Assembly: GCF_000162875.1 (NCBI RefSeq) | Contig: NZ_GG700631.1 | Coordinates: forward strand, 529,277-593,276 | From: Slackia exigua ATCC 700122 | Lineage (GTDB): Bacteria > Actinomycetota > Coriobacteriia > Coriobacteriales > Eggerthellaceae | Reading direction: 5' to 3' | DNA: 64,000 nt | Shown: positions 53,594 through 62,408 of the stretch, piece after piece | Layout of the letters: each line of letters starts with the position of its first letter | Numbering within the stretch: position 1 is the first letter of the stretch | Position numbers and translations under genes: made by a program | Notes under the pieces: model-generated | What the model was told of the DNA's origin: nothing | The model's database searches: none | Seen by the model: only the letters and a program-made list of their open reading frames with translations

Positions 53594-55564
53594 CTATCTG
53601 CCGAGACGAAGGGCCCTCATCGAGTTGAGAATGGCCAGGCAGGCCACGCCCACATCGCCGAAGACCGCGAGCCACATCGTCGCGATGCCGATGAACGGCA
53701 GCGCAAGGATCATGATAACCACCTTGACGCCTATGGCGAAGATGATGTTCTGCCAAACGATGGCCATGGTCTTGCGAGCGATCGTGACCGTGCGCGCGAT
53801 GTTCGACGGCTTGTCGTCCATGAGCACAATGTCGGCCGCCTCGATGGCGGCGTCGGAGCCCATGGCGCCCATCGCGATGCCGACGTCGGAACGCATGAGC
53901 ACCGGCGCGTCGTTGATGCCGTCGCCGACGAAGGCGAGCGTTCCCTCACGATGCCCGAAGCGCGCGCTGAAACGTTTGGAAGAGGCCTTGCCGGAAGCAG
54001 GGCCCGAAGCGTTCGCCGCATCGTTGCGCACCATCAGACGCTCGACCCGCGAGACTTTGTCACCCGGCATGAGCTGCGCATGGAATTCATCGATGCCGAG
54101 ACGATCAGCAACCGCGGCGGCGACTTCCTCGCGATCGCCCGTCAGCATGACGATGCGTTTCACGCCCACCGCATGCAGATCGCGCACGGCGGCATCGGCG
54201 TCGTCTTTCAGCACGTCGGCGATGACGATGTGCCCGATGTGACGTCCGTCGAGCGCGACGTAGAGGATGGTCCCGACGAGCTCGCAATTCTTGAAGTCGA
54301 TGCCTTCCGCCTCCATGAGCTTATCGTTGCCGACGAGCACCGCGTGAGAATCGATATCGGCCGCGATGCCCATGCCGCTGCGTTCCTCGACGCGCGCGAT
54401 CTGGTCGCGATCTATCACGCCGCTATAGCTCGCCTTGACGGACAGCGCGATCGGATGGTCGGAATACGCCTCGGCATGCGCCGCATAGGACAGCACCAGA
54501 TCGGGTGCAACGCCTTCGGCCGTATGCACGGCAACCACATTGAACGTGCCGTTCGTGAGCGTGCCGGTCTTGTCGAAGACGACCGTCTCCGCCGCCGCGA
54601 GCGCTTCCAGATAGACCGAGCCCTTCACCATGATGCCGGCGCGCGATGCGGCGCCGATGCCGCTGAAGAACGAGAGAGGCACGCTGATGACCAGGGCGCA
54701 GGGACAGCTGACGACGAGAAAGATGAGCGCGCCCTTGATGCTGTCGGTCCATGACTGCCCGAAGAGCACCGGGGATACGAACGCGATGATGGCCGCCAAC
54801 CCCACGACGATGGGCGTGTAGTAGCGGGCGAAGCGCGTGATGAAGGCCTCGGTGCGGCCTTTCTTCTCGCTCGCCTCCTCGACGAGCTCGAGGATGCGCG
54901 AAACCGTGGACTGGCCGAACGGCTTGGTTGCCCGTACGGTGAGGACCCCCGTCATATTGACGCAGCCGCTCACGACCGCGACGCCCGACTCGACGACGCG
55001 CGGCACCGATTCCCCCGTCAGCGCCGACGTATCCAGCTGGGACGCCCCGTCGACGACGATGCCGTCCAAGGGGATGCGCTCGCCCGGCTTCACGACGATC
55101 TCGTCGCCGACGGCGACCTCGTACGGATCTACCCGCACGAGGTCGCCGTCGCGCATGATGTTCGCGTAATCAGGGGCGATATCCATCATCTCGGTGATGG
55201 ACCTACGCGTGCGGCCGACCGCGTATTCCTCGAAGAACTCGCCTACCTGATAGAACAGCATGACCGCAGCGCCTTCAGCCATATGCGGCTCGGCCTCGGG
55301 AAAGAAGACGAGGGCGAACGCGCCGATCGTGGCGATGGACATGAGCAGGTTCTCATCGAACGGCTGACCGTGCGTGATGCCGTGAACCGCCCGTCCCAGC
55401 ACGTCATAGCCGGCGATGAGGTACGGCACGAGGAAGAGGCCGAATTGGATCCAAAGGCCATGTTCGCCTTCGACCAGGCCGGTGTGCGCGATGATCTCCA
55501 CCACGATGAATATCGCGAGGGCCGCGCCCACACGTGCGAGCATCTTCTTCTGCTTATGCGTCAT
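53594..55564 (-). CDS. heavy-metal P1B-type ATPase, Zn/Cd/Pb exporter type
   Basis: A 656-residue membrane pump. It has several membrane helices; the actuator TGES loop is at 183-186, the ion-binding CPC at 287-289 (SCPCALV), the phosphorylated Asp331 in DKTGTLTNG, the HMA nucleotide motif HP in SDHPIAL, and GDGINDAP. The usual N-terminal HMA domain is absent; a separate 72-residue HMA protein sits upstream. An unusual Ala/Ser/Lys/Arg stretch (ASGPASGKASSKRFSARFGH) is inserted before GDGINDAP. With an SmtB-type regulator upstream, Zn or Cd export is likely. ACGAGG precedes ATG 55564. Confidence 0.95.
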   Translation of the reverse strand: MTHKQKKMLARVGAALAIFIVVEIIAHTGLVEGEHGLWIQFGLFLVPYLIAGYDVLGRAVHGITHGQPFDENLLMSIATIGAFALVFFPEAEPHMAEGAAVMLFYQVGEFFEEYAVGRTRRSITEMMDIAPDYANIMRDGDLVRVDPYEVAVGDEIVVKPGERIPLDGIVVDGASQLDTSALTGESVPRVVESGVAVVSGCVNMTGVLTVRATKPFGQSTVSRILELVEEASEKKGRTEAFITRFARYYTPIVVGLAAIIAFVSPVLFGQSWTDSIKGALIFLVVSCPCALVISVPLSFFSGIGAASRAGIMVKGSVYLEALAAAETVVFDKTGTLTNGTFNVVAVHTAEGVAPDLVLSYAAHAEAYSDHPIALSVKASYSGVIDRDQIARVEERSGMGIAADIDSHAVLVGNDKLMEAEGIDFKNCELVGTILYVALDGRHIGHIVIADVLKDDADAAVRDLHAVGVKRIVMLTGDREEVAAAVADRLGIDEFHAQLMPGDKVSRVERLMVRNDAANASGPASGKASSKRFSARFGHREGTLAFVGDGINDAPVLMRSDVGIAMGAMGSDAAIEAADIVLMDDKPSNIARTVTIARKTMAIVWQNIIFAIGVKVVIMILALPFIGIATMWLAVFGDVGVACLAILNSMRALRLGR

Positions 55565-55729
55565 GCGTCGTACCTCGTTTGAATATCATGTTCGGACAAG
55601 CGCCCGAAGCGGTCGCCTTGGCAGCGACGAACCCAGGGAGCCGACGACGCCGGCTCCTTCATGCATGCCGTCAGCCTGAAGCGACCAGGCATCTTCATAC
55701 CGACAGCCACCGAATGCCGAAACTCTGCG

Positions 55730-55948
55730 TTAGACGAGAACCGTGCAGTCGGGCTCGATATCGCCGAAGATCTTGACGGACTTGTCCAAGATGTCATCGA
55801 ATCGATCGTCGGCCGCGTCCAGCGTGAATTTCTGGAACATGAAATTGACCTTCGCGTCGTTCACGCCTTCGAGCTGATTGATCTTGTCCTGGATCTTGGC
55901 GGCGCAGTTCGCGCAGATTTCGCCTTCGAGCTTCATGATCTTACGCAT
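55730..55948 (-). CDS. small HMA-domain metallochaperone
   Basis: A 72-residue stand-alone heavy-metal-associated domain with the beta-alpha-beta-beta-alpha-beta pattern. The metal loop reads GEICANCAAKIQDKI (CXXC cysteines at about 12 and 15). The acidic Glu before the CXXC resembles zinc/cadmium HMA domains. It likely hands metal to the adjacent ATPase, which lacks its own HMA domain: the fused domain appears to have been separated into its own gene. GGAAGGA precedes ATG 55948. It lies 165 bp ahead of the ATPase. Confidence 0.92.
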   Translation of the reverse strand: MRKIMKLEGEICANCAAKIQDKINQLEGVNDAKVNFMFQKFTLDAADDRFDDILDKSVKIFGDIEPDCTVLV

Positions 55949-56022
55949 ATGGATCTTCCTTCCCCGTACGAACGCCCCTGCGGACATCCGTCTCGAACTT
56001 CGTACGCTCCGAGCGAGAGCGG

Positions 56023-56343
56023 CTATTCGCAGATATGCGTCAAGCCCTGCGAAAGCATCGTGTAGACATGGTCGTCCGACAGCGAGTAGATGATCTGCTT
56101 GCCGTCGCGCTGGAACTTCACCAGATGCGCCTGCTTGAGCAACCGCAGCTGATGCGACGCGGCGCTTTGCGAAACGCCCACGACCGATGCCAGATCGGCA
56201 ACGCAAAGATCGGCCTCCATCAGCGCATATAGAATCTTGATGCGCGTGGTGTCGGCGAATACCTTGAACAGGTCCGCAAGGTCGTAGAGCATCTCTTCGT
56301 CAAGCGTCTCGCCCGCTTCGATGCCTTCAAGCCCTTCGCTCAT
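56023..56343 (-). CDS. ArsR/SmtB family metal-sensing repressor
   Basis: A 106-residue winged-helix repressor. The recognition helix is VSQSAASHQLRLLK. The C-terminal alpha5 zinc site is complete: in DDHVYTMLSQGLTHICE the residues Asp, His(+2), His(+13) and Glu(+16) match the SmtB/CzrA pattern exactly. The alpha3N region DLCVADL keeps one cysteine. So it should release DNA on binding Zn(II) (or Cd). GGAGGGG precedes ATG 56343. It is first in the operon, with its operator directly upstream. Confidence 0.95.
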   Translation of the reverse strand: MSEGLEGIEAGETLDEEMLYDLADLFKVFADTTRIKILYALMEADLCVADLASVVGVSQSAASHQLRLLKQAHLVKFQRDGKQIIYSLSDDHVYTMLSQGLTHICE

Positions 56344-56367
56344 GTCCCCTCCGCATTCTCGTAACTA

Positions 56368-56389
56368 CATATGAGCATTTGTTCATATG
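56368..56389. promoter_or_regulatory. ArsR/SmtB-type operator
   Basis: CATATGA (56368-56374), 8 bp, TCATATG (56383-56389): a perfect 7+7 inverted repeat of the type bound by zinc-sensing ArsR proteins. It lies just downstream of the -10 box, over the transcription start. Confidence 0.85.
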
Positions 56390-56397
56390 ATGATCTC

Positions 56398-56425
56398 AGT
56401 ATACGAGCGCGGCGATCCATGTCAA
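56398..56425 (-). promoter_or_regulatory. promoter of the metal-efflux operon
   Basis: Minus strand TTGACA (56425-56420), 16 bp, TATACT (56403-56398): a near-consensus promoter. Transcription should start near 56391, inside the operator. Confidence 0.88.
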
Positions 56426-56691
56426 TGGAAAATTCTCGACGCATCGAATATTCGCCATGATGGCGAAGAGCAGCGGTCGGCACGCAGGAACGAGGGCGTT
56501 GTCGTCGTCGACCAGGCGCACCGGACGGTCGACCGTCTTGAAAAGGGTTCAACGCGGATACGGCTCTCCACGCCACGCATCCGACGCGCAGGGACCAAGC
56601 GAGCCGACCGAAATGCGAAGAATCCAAGAAACGGCAGGATGGCCAGCCGAGCGCGGCCCGAGCCGATACGCTACCCTGAATGCGCGAAGAC

Positions 56692-56718
56692 GTGTGCGGC
56701 GTGCAGCACGCCGCACAC
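56692..56718. promoter_or_regulatory. perfect 12-bp palindrome ahead of the LysR gene
   Basis: GTGTGCGGCGTG-CAG-CACGCCGCACAC, perfect over 12 bp, ends 30 bp before the LysR ATG. It could be an autoregulatory operator or an RNA hairpin in the leader. Without a T-run it is not a typical terminator. The rest of 56426-56691 shows nothing else. Confidence 0.6.
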
Positions 56719-56748
56719 GCCCGGACCGAACGACCATGAAGGAACGGA

Positions 56749-57669
56749 ATGAAGCTCAACCAGCTTAGATACCTCATCCAGATCGTCCGCAGCGGATCGA
56801 TCAATCGTGCGGCGCAAGCCCTCTATATAAGCCAGCCCACCCTCTCGAAGACGGTCGAGGATCTGGAAGCCGAAATGGGCATCGTCATCTTCATCCGCAC
56901 GAGCCGCGGCGTCACGCTCACCGAGGACGGCATGCGGTTCCTGTCCTACGCTCGCCAGGTGGTCGAGCAGGCCGACGTGCTCGAAAGCCTGTACAAGGGC
57001 GGAACGTCCCAGCGGCGCGTGTTCGCCATATCGTCGCAGCACTACGCCTTCGTCGTGAACGCCTTCGTCAACCTGGTCAGGGAATACGGCGAGGAACGCT
57101 ACGAGTTCTCACTGCGCGAGGGGCGCACGCACGATATCGTCGAAGATGTGCGGCTCGCCCGCAGCGAGCTGGGCGTCATCTATCTGAGCTCATTCAACGC
57201 CGATGTGATCACGCGCATCCTCGGCAATGCCGACCTCGCCTTCACCGAACTCTTCACAGCGCATCCGCACGTCTTCGTCAGCAGGCGCAATCCGCTTTCG
57301 AAGCGCGCTTCCATCACGCTCGACGAGCTGCGTGCCTATCCGCGCCTGAGCTACGAGCAGGGCGTCGAGAATTCGTTCTACTTCGCCGAAGAGATGCACA
57401 TCACCGAAGACAGCCCGAAGGCCATCGTCGTTTCGGATCGCGCAACGCTGTTCAACCTGCTTATCGGGCTGGACGGCTACACGATTTCGAGCGGCATCCT
57501 CTCGAGCGACCTGAACGGCACCGACATCGTGGCCGTGCCGCTCGAATCCGACGAGATCATGCGCATCGGCTACATCTCGCCCGAGGGACGCCCCCTCAGC
57601 CCGATGGCGAAGCGCTACCTCGAGCATCTGGACGCCTATATGCGCGCCTACGATCCGAAGAATGCTTGA
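56749..57669 (+). CDS. LysR family transcriptional regulator
   Basis: A 306-residue regulator. The N-terminal HTH (MKLNQLRYLIQIVRSGSINR, then AALYISQPTLSKTVEDLE-type sequence) is typical of LysR proteins, followed by the linker helix and a two-lobe effector domain (about 90-300). AAGGAACGGA precedes ATG 56749. Neighbours are a divergent metal operon and a convergent membrane regulator, so its target is unclear; divergent control of the ArsR operon cannot be excluded, but that promoter already has its own operator. Confidence 0.94.
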   Translation: MKLNQLRYLIQIVRSGSINRAAQALYISQPTLSKTVEDLEAEMGIVIFIRTSRGVTLTEDGMRFLSYARQVVEQADVLESLYKGGTSQRRVFAISSQHYAFVVNAFVNLVREYGEERYEFSLREGRTHDIVEDVRLARSELGVIYLSSFNADVITRILGNADLAFTELFTAHPHVFVSRRNPLSKRASITLDELRAYPRLSYEQGVENSFYFAEEMHITEDSPKAIVVSDRATLFNLLIGLDGYTISSGILSSDLNGTDIVAVPLESDEIMRIGYISPEGRPLSPMAKRYLEHLDAYMRAYDPKNA

Positions 57670-57716
57670 GGGGAGGGGTAGCGCGATTTAATAAAAGGAT
57701 GACGCAGCAAAACCGA

Positions 57717-59243
57717 TCAATCCGCGTATTGCTCGATGTAGTCGAGGATCGCCTGGCGGGAATGCAGATCGGTCTTCGAATAGATGCGCTTCACATGCGT
57801 ATGCGCCGTTCCGGGCGCGATGCGCAGCTCCTCGGCGATCTTCGCCTGCGTGAGCCCCATGGCGTAGAGCGTCAGCACTTCGGTTTCGCGGTTGGAGAGC
57901 ATGAATTGCTCCTGCATGGCCTTGGCGCTCTCGCGCACGATGGCCTTTCTCATTTCGGTGCCGGGCGCGGCCTCTTCCCTGATGCCCAGCAATCGCTGCA
58001 CGTTTTTGGCCGCCGCCCTGCTCTCCTTGGTTTCATCGCGCTCGATCCCAAGGAACTGCACGAACACGAACTGCGCCGAAAGCAGCAGCAGGCTGCCCGC
58101 GATGGCGGTAGGCAGGACGGTCGAAGGAAGATCGCTGAATGTGAGGATGCTCGCAACACGCATGAGCGAGCGCGGCAGCAAGAACACGGCCCAGGCGCCG
58201 AACGCATAGTAATAGAAGTCGCGATGCCCATGGCTTGAAAACGCGATGATGAGATACGACATGAAGCACGACATGAGAATGTTCATGGCATTCACGAAAA
58301 TGGCGCCGATGTCGAGCGATTCGGGAAACACCGCGAACGCGATGAGCGCCAATGAGCCCAGCACCTGCATCGCGATCCACATGTACACGGTCATCATATT
58401 CTTGCCGCGCATCATGCCCACGATGAAACTTGCGAGCAAGGAAATCGTGATCAGGGTGTATGCCAGACGCGTGAAAGCGCCGAAGCGAATGGGCTCGCCG
58501 GAAGGAAAGCCTTTCAGGATGCCGATGACGATGGAGATCATGAAGGTGCCCAGCGCGATGACGGCAAGGAAGCTCACGCTGTCGGCCTTCTTTTCGGCGA
58601 AATGGAAGTAGCCGCGCGCCTTCGACACGATGGACGACGTCTCGGGCAGCGGACGTTTGCGCGCCATGCGCACGAGCGCGTACTGCACGAGGCATAGCGC
58701 GCCGAACATGCCGCACTGCAGTTCGCGTGGGAGAAAACACGCCGCGTACAGCAACGCCTCGCTGATGGCGAAGGCGGAGAACACCACGATGATGGCCACG
58801 GCGCAGGTGGTATTGCGGCAGCGACGCAGCCAATAGAACATGCACAGCCACGCGCTGAGCGTCGACACGGAGCTCAGCACGAGGTACTCGATCCCCTGCG
58901 AGCCGGGAATGCATTCCAGAAACGCGATGCCGAACAGGGCAAGGCTCTCGCAGGCGATGCAGACGAGCGTGATGGTGATCGTCACCGTCTTCGAAACGAT
59001 CGCGTTCGTGATTCCCAAGCACAGAAGCGCGATCAGAAGCGGCATCATGACGATGAGGGTGCTTCCATCGGTGAACAGGCCGTTATCGGTGCTTGCATAG
59101 CTGTTGTACGACGACACGATCACGCCTGAACGCGAAATCATGAATCCCAGGATGGTGGGCACGAGCGCAGCTATCTGCTCGCGGCTCACGCGTAAATGAT
59201 CCGGACGTTCGCCAGGAACGGCCTTCGGTGCGGTTGCGTTCAT
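57717..59243 (-). CDS. polytopic membrane LuxR-type regulator
   Basis: A 508-residue protein: residues 25-430 hold about ten to twelve membrane helices, residues 440-508 a LuxR HTH (LSNRETEVLTLYAMGLTQAKI then APGTAHTHVKRIYSKTDLHSRQ). This architecture is characteristic of Eggerthellaceae, where many such genes sit beside redox enzyme genes and probably sense a substrate at the membrane. GGGGGAG precedes ATG 59243. It is divergent from the acidic protein/nifU/nifS cluster across 212 bp containing repeated TACCC motifs. Confidence 0.93.
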   Translation of the reverse strand: MNATAPKAVPGERPDHLRVSREQIAALVPTILGFMISRSGVIVSSYNSYASTDNGLFTDGSTLIVMMPLLIALLCLGITNAIVSKTVTITITLVCIACESLALFGIAFLECIPGSQGIEYLVLSSVSTLSAWLCMFYWLRRCRNTTCAVAIIVVFSAFAISEALLYAACFLPRELQCGMFGALCLVQYALVRMARKRPLPETSSIVSKARGYFHFAEKKADSVSFLAVIALGTFMISIVIGILKGFPSGEPIRFGAFTRLAYTLITISLLASFIVGMMRGKNMMTVYMWIAMQVLGSLALIAFAVFPESLDIGAIFVNAMNILMSCFMSYLIIAFSSHGHRDFYYYAFGAWAVFLLPRSLMRVASILTFSDLPSTVLPTAIAGSLLLLSAQFVFVQFLGIERDETKESRAAAKNVQRLLGIREEAAPGTEMRKAIVRESAKAMQEQFMLSNRETEVLTLYAMGLTQAKIAEELRIAPGTAHTHVKRIYSKTDLHSRQAILDYIEQYAD

Positions 59244-59282
59244 GGTGACTCCCCCAAGTCCCCTTTTCGGCAGTTTGCCGTA

Positions 59283-59353
59283 TACCCTGCAAGCTACCCT
59301 GTTGAAGAATGCCTTGCCGGCATATGTCCCCCAAATACCCCTTAAAGAGGGTA
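59283..59353. promoter_or_regulatory. cluster of TACCC/GGGTA motifs in a divergent control region
   Basis: TACCCTG at 59283-59289 and 59295-59301 (12 bp apart), then TACCC-N8-GGGTA at 59336-59353. NarL-type LuxR proteins bind heptamers of the TACYYMT type, so these are plausible sites for the adjacent membrane LuxR regulator. No consensus promoter was found. Confidence 0.5.
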
Positions 59354-59455
59354 CAGATGCAGTGTAGCGACAGGCACGATGGAAAACATCGAAGAATGCT
59401 CCGTTTTCAAACGTTTTGACAGGATGGAAGCACGAATGCGGAAGGAGGAACGCTC

Positions 59456-60448
59456 GTGATCGAATCGCATGAGACCGTCCAAGATTCTGAAAAGGCCGAG
59501 TTCGATACGGATGTTGCCGAAGAGTCGCCGCAGAGCACCGAGGCATCGCCCCTCGAACGCACGCCCGAAGAAGAGTTCCTCGCACGCATGCTCGCCGCAA
59601 CGGGTGCGACGAGCTTGGAAGAGGCGGGGCTGCGCGATCCCGAGCGGGAGGCGGAGCTGGCAAATCGGCTCGAAGAGGAGCTTTCGCCGGAAGAGCGGCA
59701 GGCGAAAGCCGAGCACGATGCCTTTGCGGCGGCGTTCGACATGATTCGCACACGCTCGAATACAGGAAAGCTCACCACGCCCGGCACGTGGGCCGCCGAG
59801 GGCATCGTGCCCGTGCATCTGACGCCCGTGGAATTTTCAGACCTGGTCTTCGATGAAATCATCGCCGCCCAGGCCGCGATGAGCGAGGAGGCTTCGTCTG
59901 CGGGCGCGGCAGACGAGAGCATCGAAACCGGAGACAGGCAAGAAGGCACGCGAGCATCGGAAGACGACCGAACCACGGAAACCTCCGACACGCTTATCGA
60001 TGATGGAGAGAATGCCGATATCAACGACAACCGCAGCGCATCCGAATCCGAGACGCCCGCATGGCAGCTCGACGACATCAAGGTGCTCGAAGGCGCGCAA
60101 ACCTATCTGTATTCGTCCGATTTCATGACCGATGCCTACGCCCACTGGGCCTTCCTCGCCGAAGAAGGCGACGATGCGCTCACGTTGGCCGACAATGCGC
60201 GCGCCGAATCGCGCATGTATCCGCGCCCGATGCTCGCGACGTCGCTTTCGAGCAAGCCGTATCGCTGGAATGCCGAGCGCATCGCGCAGGCGTGGCAGGC
60301 CGTGCAGGAATCGGATGCCTACTCCGACATCCGAACGTGCACGGCAAGCAATGGGGAGCGGTATTTCTATTCGTCCGACCACCTTTCCGACGCGCAGGCG
60401 AAGGCCTTGGCGGAATGGTATTCGGTCGAACGGTACATGAACGTATAA
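59456..60448 (+). CDS. acidic protein of unknown function, possibly YdhW-like
   Basis: A 330-residue, strongly acidic protein. The N-terminal 140 residues are charged and helical, ending in IVPVHLTPVEFSDLVFDEIIAAQ. A Ser/Asp/Glu-rich linker (about 145-205) follows. The C-terminal 125 residues form a compact domain with repeated aromatic pairs (TYLYSSDFMTDAYAHWAFLA and RYFYSSDHLSDAQAKALAEWY). GTG 59456 is the start, with GGAAGGAGG upstream. In E. coli the AOR-family ydhV is accompanied by the small accessory ydhW; the local AOR gene makes a YdhW-like role attractive, but I cannot confirm homology. It leads a three-gene operon. Confidence 0.82.
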   Translation: MIESHETVQDSEKAEFDTDVAEESPQSTEASPLERTPEEEFLARMLAATGATSLEEAGLRDPEREAELANRLEEELSPEERQAKAEHDAFAAAFDMIRTRSNTGKLTTPGTWAAEGIVPVHLTPVEFSDLVFDEIIAAQAAMSEEASSAGAADESIETGDRQEGTRASEDDRTTETSDTLIDDGENADINDNRSASESETPAWQLDDIKVLEGAQTYLYSSDFMTDAYAHWAFLAEEGDDALTLADNARAESRMYPRPMLATSLSSKPYRWNAERIAQAWQAVQESDAYSDIRTCTASNGERYFYSSDHLSDAQAKALAEWYSVERYMNV

Positions 60449-60543
60449 GGAAACGACGCGATGCATCGCTTCGGATCCGCACGCAGGCAGAGCCGAAGGA
60501 CGAGAGAAGTCGGCGCATGCGAAGCGTCGCAAAGGGGGAATCG

Positions 60544-61158
60544 ATGAAACCGGAAGACATGCTCGGAGGCGCGCCCGTCGGCAAACCGTACATTCGCACG
60601 CGCGACGTGTTCCAGACCGACAACGACCGCGACACCGAGGGCTATTCCGATGAGGCGCTCGCGCTTGTGGCCGACGTCGCGAAAACAGGCGTGCCCGAAG
60701 ATACGAACGCCATCGGCATGGCGGGCTCGGCCAAGCACGGGGTAATCGCCGTGCAGCTGTTCGCGCATGTGAATCCTGCAACGCACGTGATCGAGCGGGC
60801 GGGCTACCGCGCGCACGGCTGCTTGGCGATGATCGCCTCGGGCTGCGCCGCCGCATATTGGATGGAAGGCAAGACGGTGGAAGAGGCTGCCGCCATCTCC
60901 GCCGAAACGCTGGCCGAAGCCCGCGGTGCCGTGCCGCGCGACAAGTCGTACACCGCGCGCTATGGAGCCTGCGCCGTGCGCGGCATGTGCGGCGATTTCC
61001 TCATACGCCAGGGCGCTTCCTATGAAGACATGGGTGCGCGTCCGCATGCCTGCGACGATGCATCGCTCGATTGCGTGATGTGCGAGAACTGCTCGTTGCG
61101 CGACGCCATGGTCGACCTGCAGATCGCCTACCGCCATCGTGCGGCAGCGGATGCATAG
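60544..61158 (+). CDS. IscU/NifU-like Fe-S scaffold variant
   Basis: A 204-residue protein with NifU N-terminal (IscU) similarity: GYRAHGCLAMIASGC matches the second-ligand motif and ENCSLRDAMVDLQIAYRHR matches the third. The first ligand, normally in a CGD motif, is replaced by Lys-His-Gly (residues 64-66). Extra cysteines occur at 143, 149, 170, 177 and 180, giving a CDDASLDCVMCENC cluster not found in ordinary IscU. AAAGGGGG precedes ATG 60544. It is followed 5 bp later by a cysteine desulfurase. A scaffold or metal-site maturation role is inferred. Confidence 0.85.
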   Translation: MKPEDMLGGAPVGKPYIRTRDVFQTDNDRDTEGYSDEALALVADVAKTGVPEDTNAIGMAGSAKHGVIAVQLFAHVNPATHVIERAGYRAHGCLAMIASGCAAAYWMEGKTVEEAAAISAETLAEARGAVPRDKSYTARYGACAVRGMCGDFLIRQGASYEDMGARPHACDDASLDCVMCENCSLRDAMVDLQIAYRHRAAADA

Positions 61159-61163
61159 ACGCC

Positions 61164-62363
61164 ATGGGCGATCGGGCCGACGCGCAACGACGCGTCTATT
61201 TGGATAACGCCGCCACCACGCGCATATCGAATGCCGCATTCGCGGCCATGGAACCGTATCTGCGCGGCGGATTCGGCAACCCTTCGTCCCTGTATGCCGA
61301 GGCGCGCATGGCACGGGCCGCCGTCGAGCAAGCTCGCGCCGGCATCGCCGCGCTCATAGGCGCTGATCCGCATGAGGTGTACTTCACCTCATGCGGAACG
61401 GAATCGAACAACTGGGCCATCAAGGGCTGCATGCATGCGCAGGCTCGGACGAAGGGCCGCAAAGGCCGTTTCGTCACCACCGCATTCGAACACCCCGCCG
61501 TGCTCAACAGCGCGCGAACCCTGCACGAAGACGGCTTCGACGTTGCCTACGTGCCGGTCGGCGAAACGGGATTCGTCGACGAACGCGCCTTCGCCGAAGC
61601 GCTCGGACACGGTGCCGACTTGGCTTCGGCGATGCTCGCGAACAACGAGGTGGGCACTATCCAGCCCGTCGCGCGCCTCGCACGCGCGGCGCATGCGGCA
61701 GACGCACGCTTCCATTGCGACGCCGTGCAGGCGTTCGGCCATATTCCCGTGGATGTGCGCGATTTGGACGTCGACTACCTCAGCGTCTCGGGCCATAAAT
61801 TCCATGGACCCAAAGGCGTGGGGTTCCTCTATGCGCGCGACGGGGCGCCTCTGGAGCCCCTCATGGACGGCGGGCGCCAAGAGCGCGGCCTGCGCGGCGG
61901 CACCGAAAACGTAGCGGGCATCGTCGGTATGGCGGCGGCGGCCGAGGAAGCCTGCACGAACATGGCGGAGGATGCCCGGCGTATCGCTCGTCTGCGAAAC
62001 GAGCTGCAGCGGCGTATTCTCGAAGAGATCTCCGGCACCTGCATAAACGGTGCCGAACCACGTGTGCCGGGCACGCTCGATATATCGTTCGAGGGCGTTG
62101 ACTCCGCCTCGCTCGTGGAGCTGCTCGACGAGCGAGGCGTATGCGCATCGGGCGGAAGCGCCTGTGCAAGCCGCGAGGGCGAACCCTCGCATGTGCTTAC
62201 AGCGCTCGGGCTTTCTACCGAACGTGCCCAAGGCGCCCTGCGGTTCTCGCTTTCCGACGAAACCAGCGAGGCCGATATCGACCAGACCTTACGGATCCTG
62301 AAAAGCTGCATTGATCAGCTGCGGAACTTCGGCCTTATCGACATCGCGCGTTTCCGGTCGTAA
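61164..62363 (+). CDS. cysteine desulfurase, NifS/IscS type
   Basis: A 399-residue PLP enzyme that moves sulfur from cysteine to a protein persulfide. The Schiff-base lysine is Lys212 (VSGHKFHGPKG) and the catalytic cysteine Cys334 lies on the loop CASGGSACAS; the histidine in AFEHPAV is also present. The extended active-site loop marks a group I (NifS/IscS) enzyme, able to serve as a sulfur donor for Fe-S assembly. It starts 5 bp after the IscU-like stop without a clear Shine-Dalgarno, implying coupling, and ends at a strong terminator. Confidence 0.95.
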   Translation: MGDRADAQRRVYLDNAATTRISNAAFAAMEPYLRGGFGNPSSLYAEARMARAAVEQARAGIAALIGADPHEVYFTSCGTESNNWAIKGCMHAQARTKGRKGRFVTTAFEHPAVLNSARTLHEDGFDVAYVPVGETGFVDERAFAEALGHGADLASAMLANNEVGTIQPVARLARAAHAADARFHCDAVQAFGHIPVDVRDLDVDYLSVSGHKFHGPKGVGFLYARDGAPLEPLMDGGRQERGLRGGTENVAGIVGMAAAAEEACTNMAEDARRIARLRNELQRRILEEISGTCINGAEPRVPGTLDISFEGVDSASLVELLDERGVCASGGSACASREGEPSHVLTALGLSTERAQGALRFSLSDETSEADIDQTLRILKSCIDQLRNFGLIDIARFRS

Positions 62364-62408
62364 GGGGCTGCGTCCGACCCCCCTGCCCGCCACACGTCTC
62401 TATCACGC

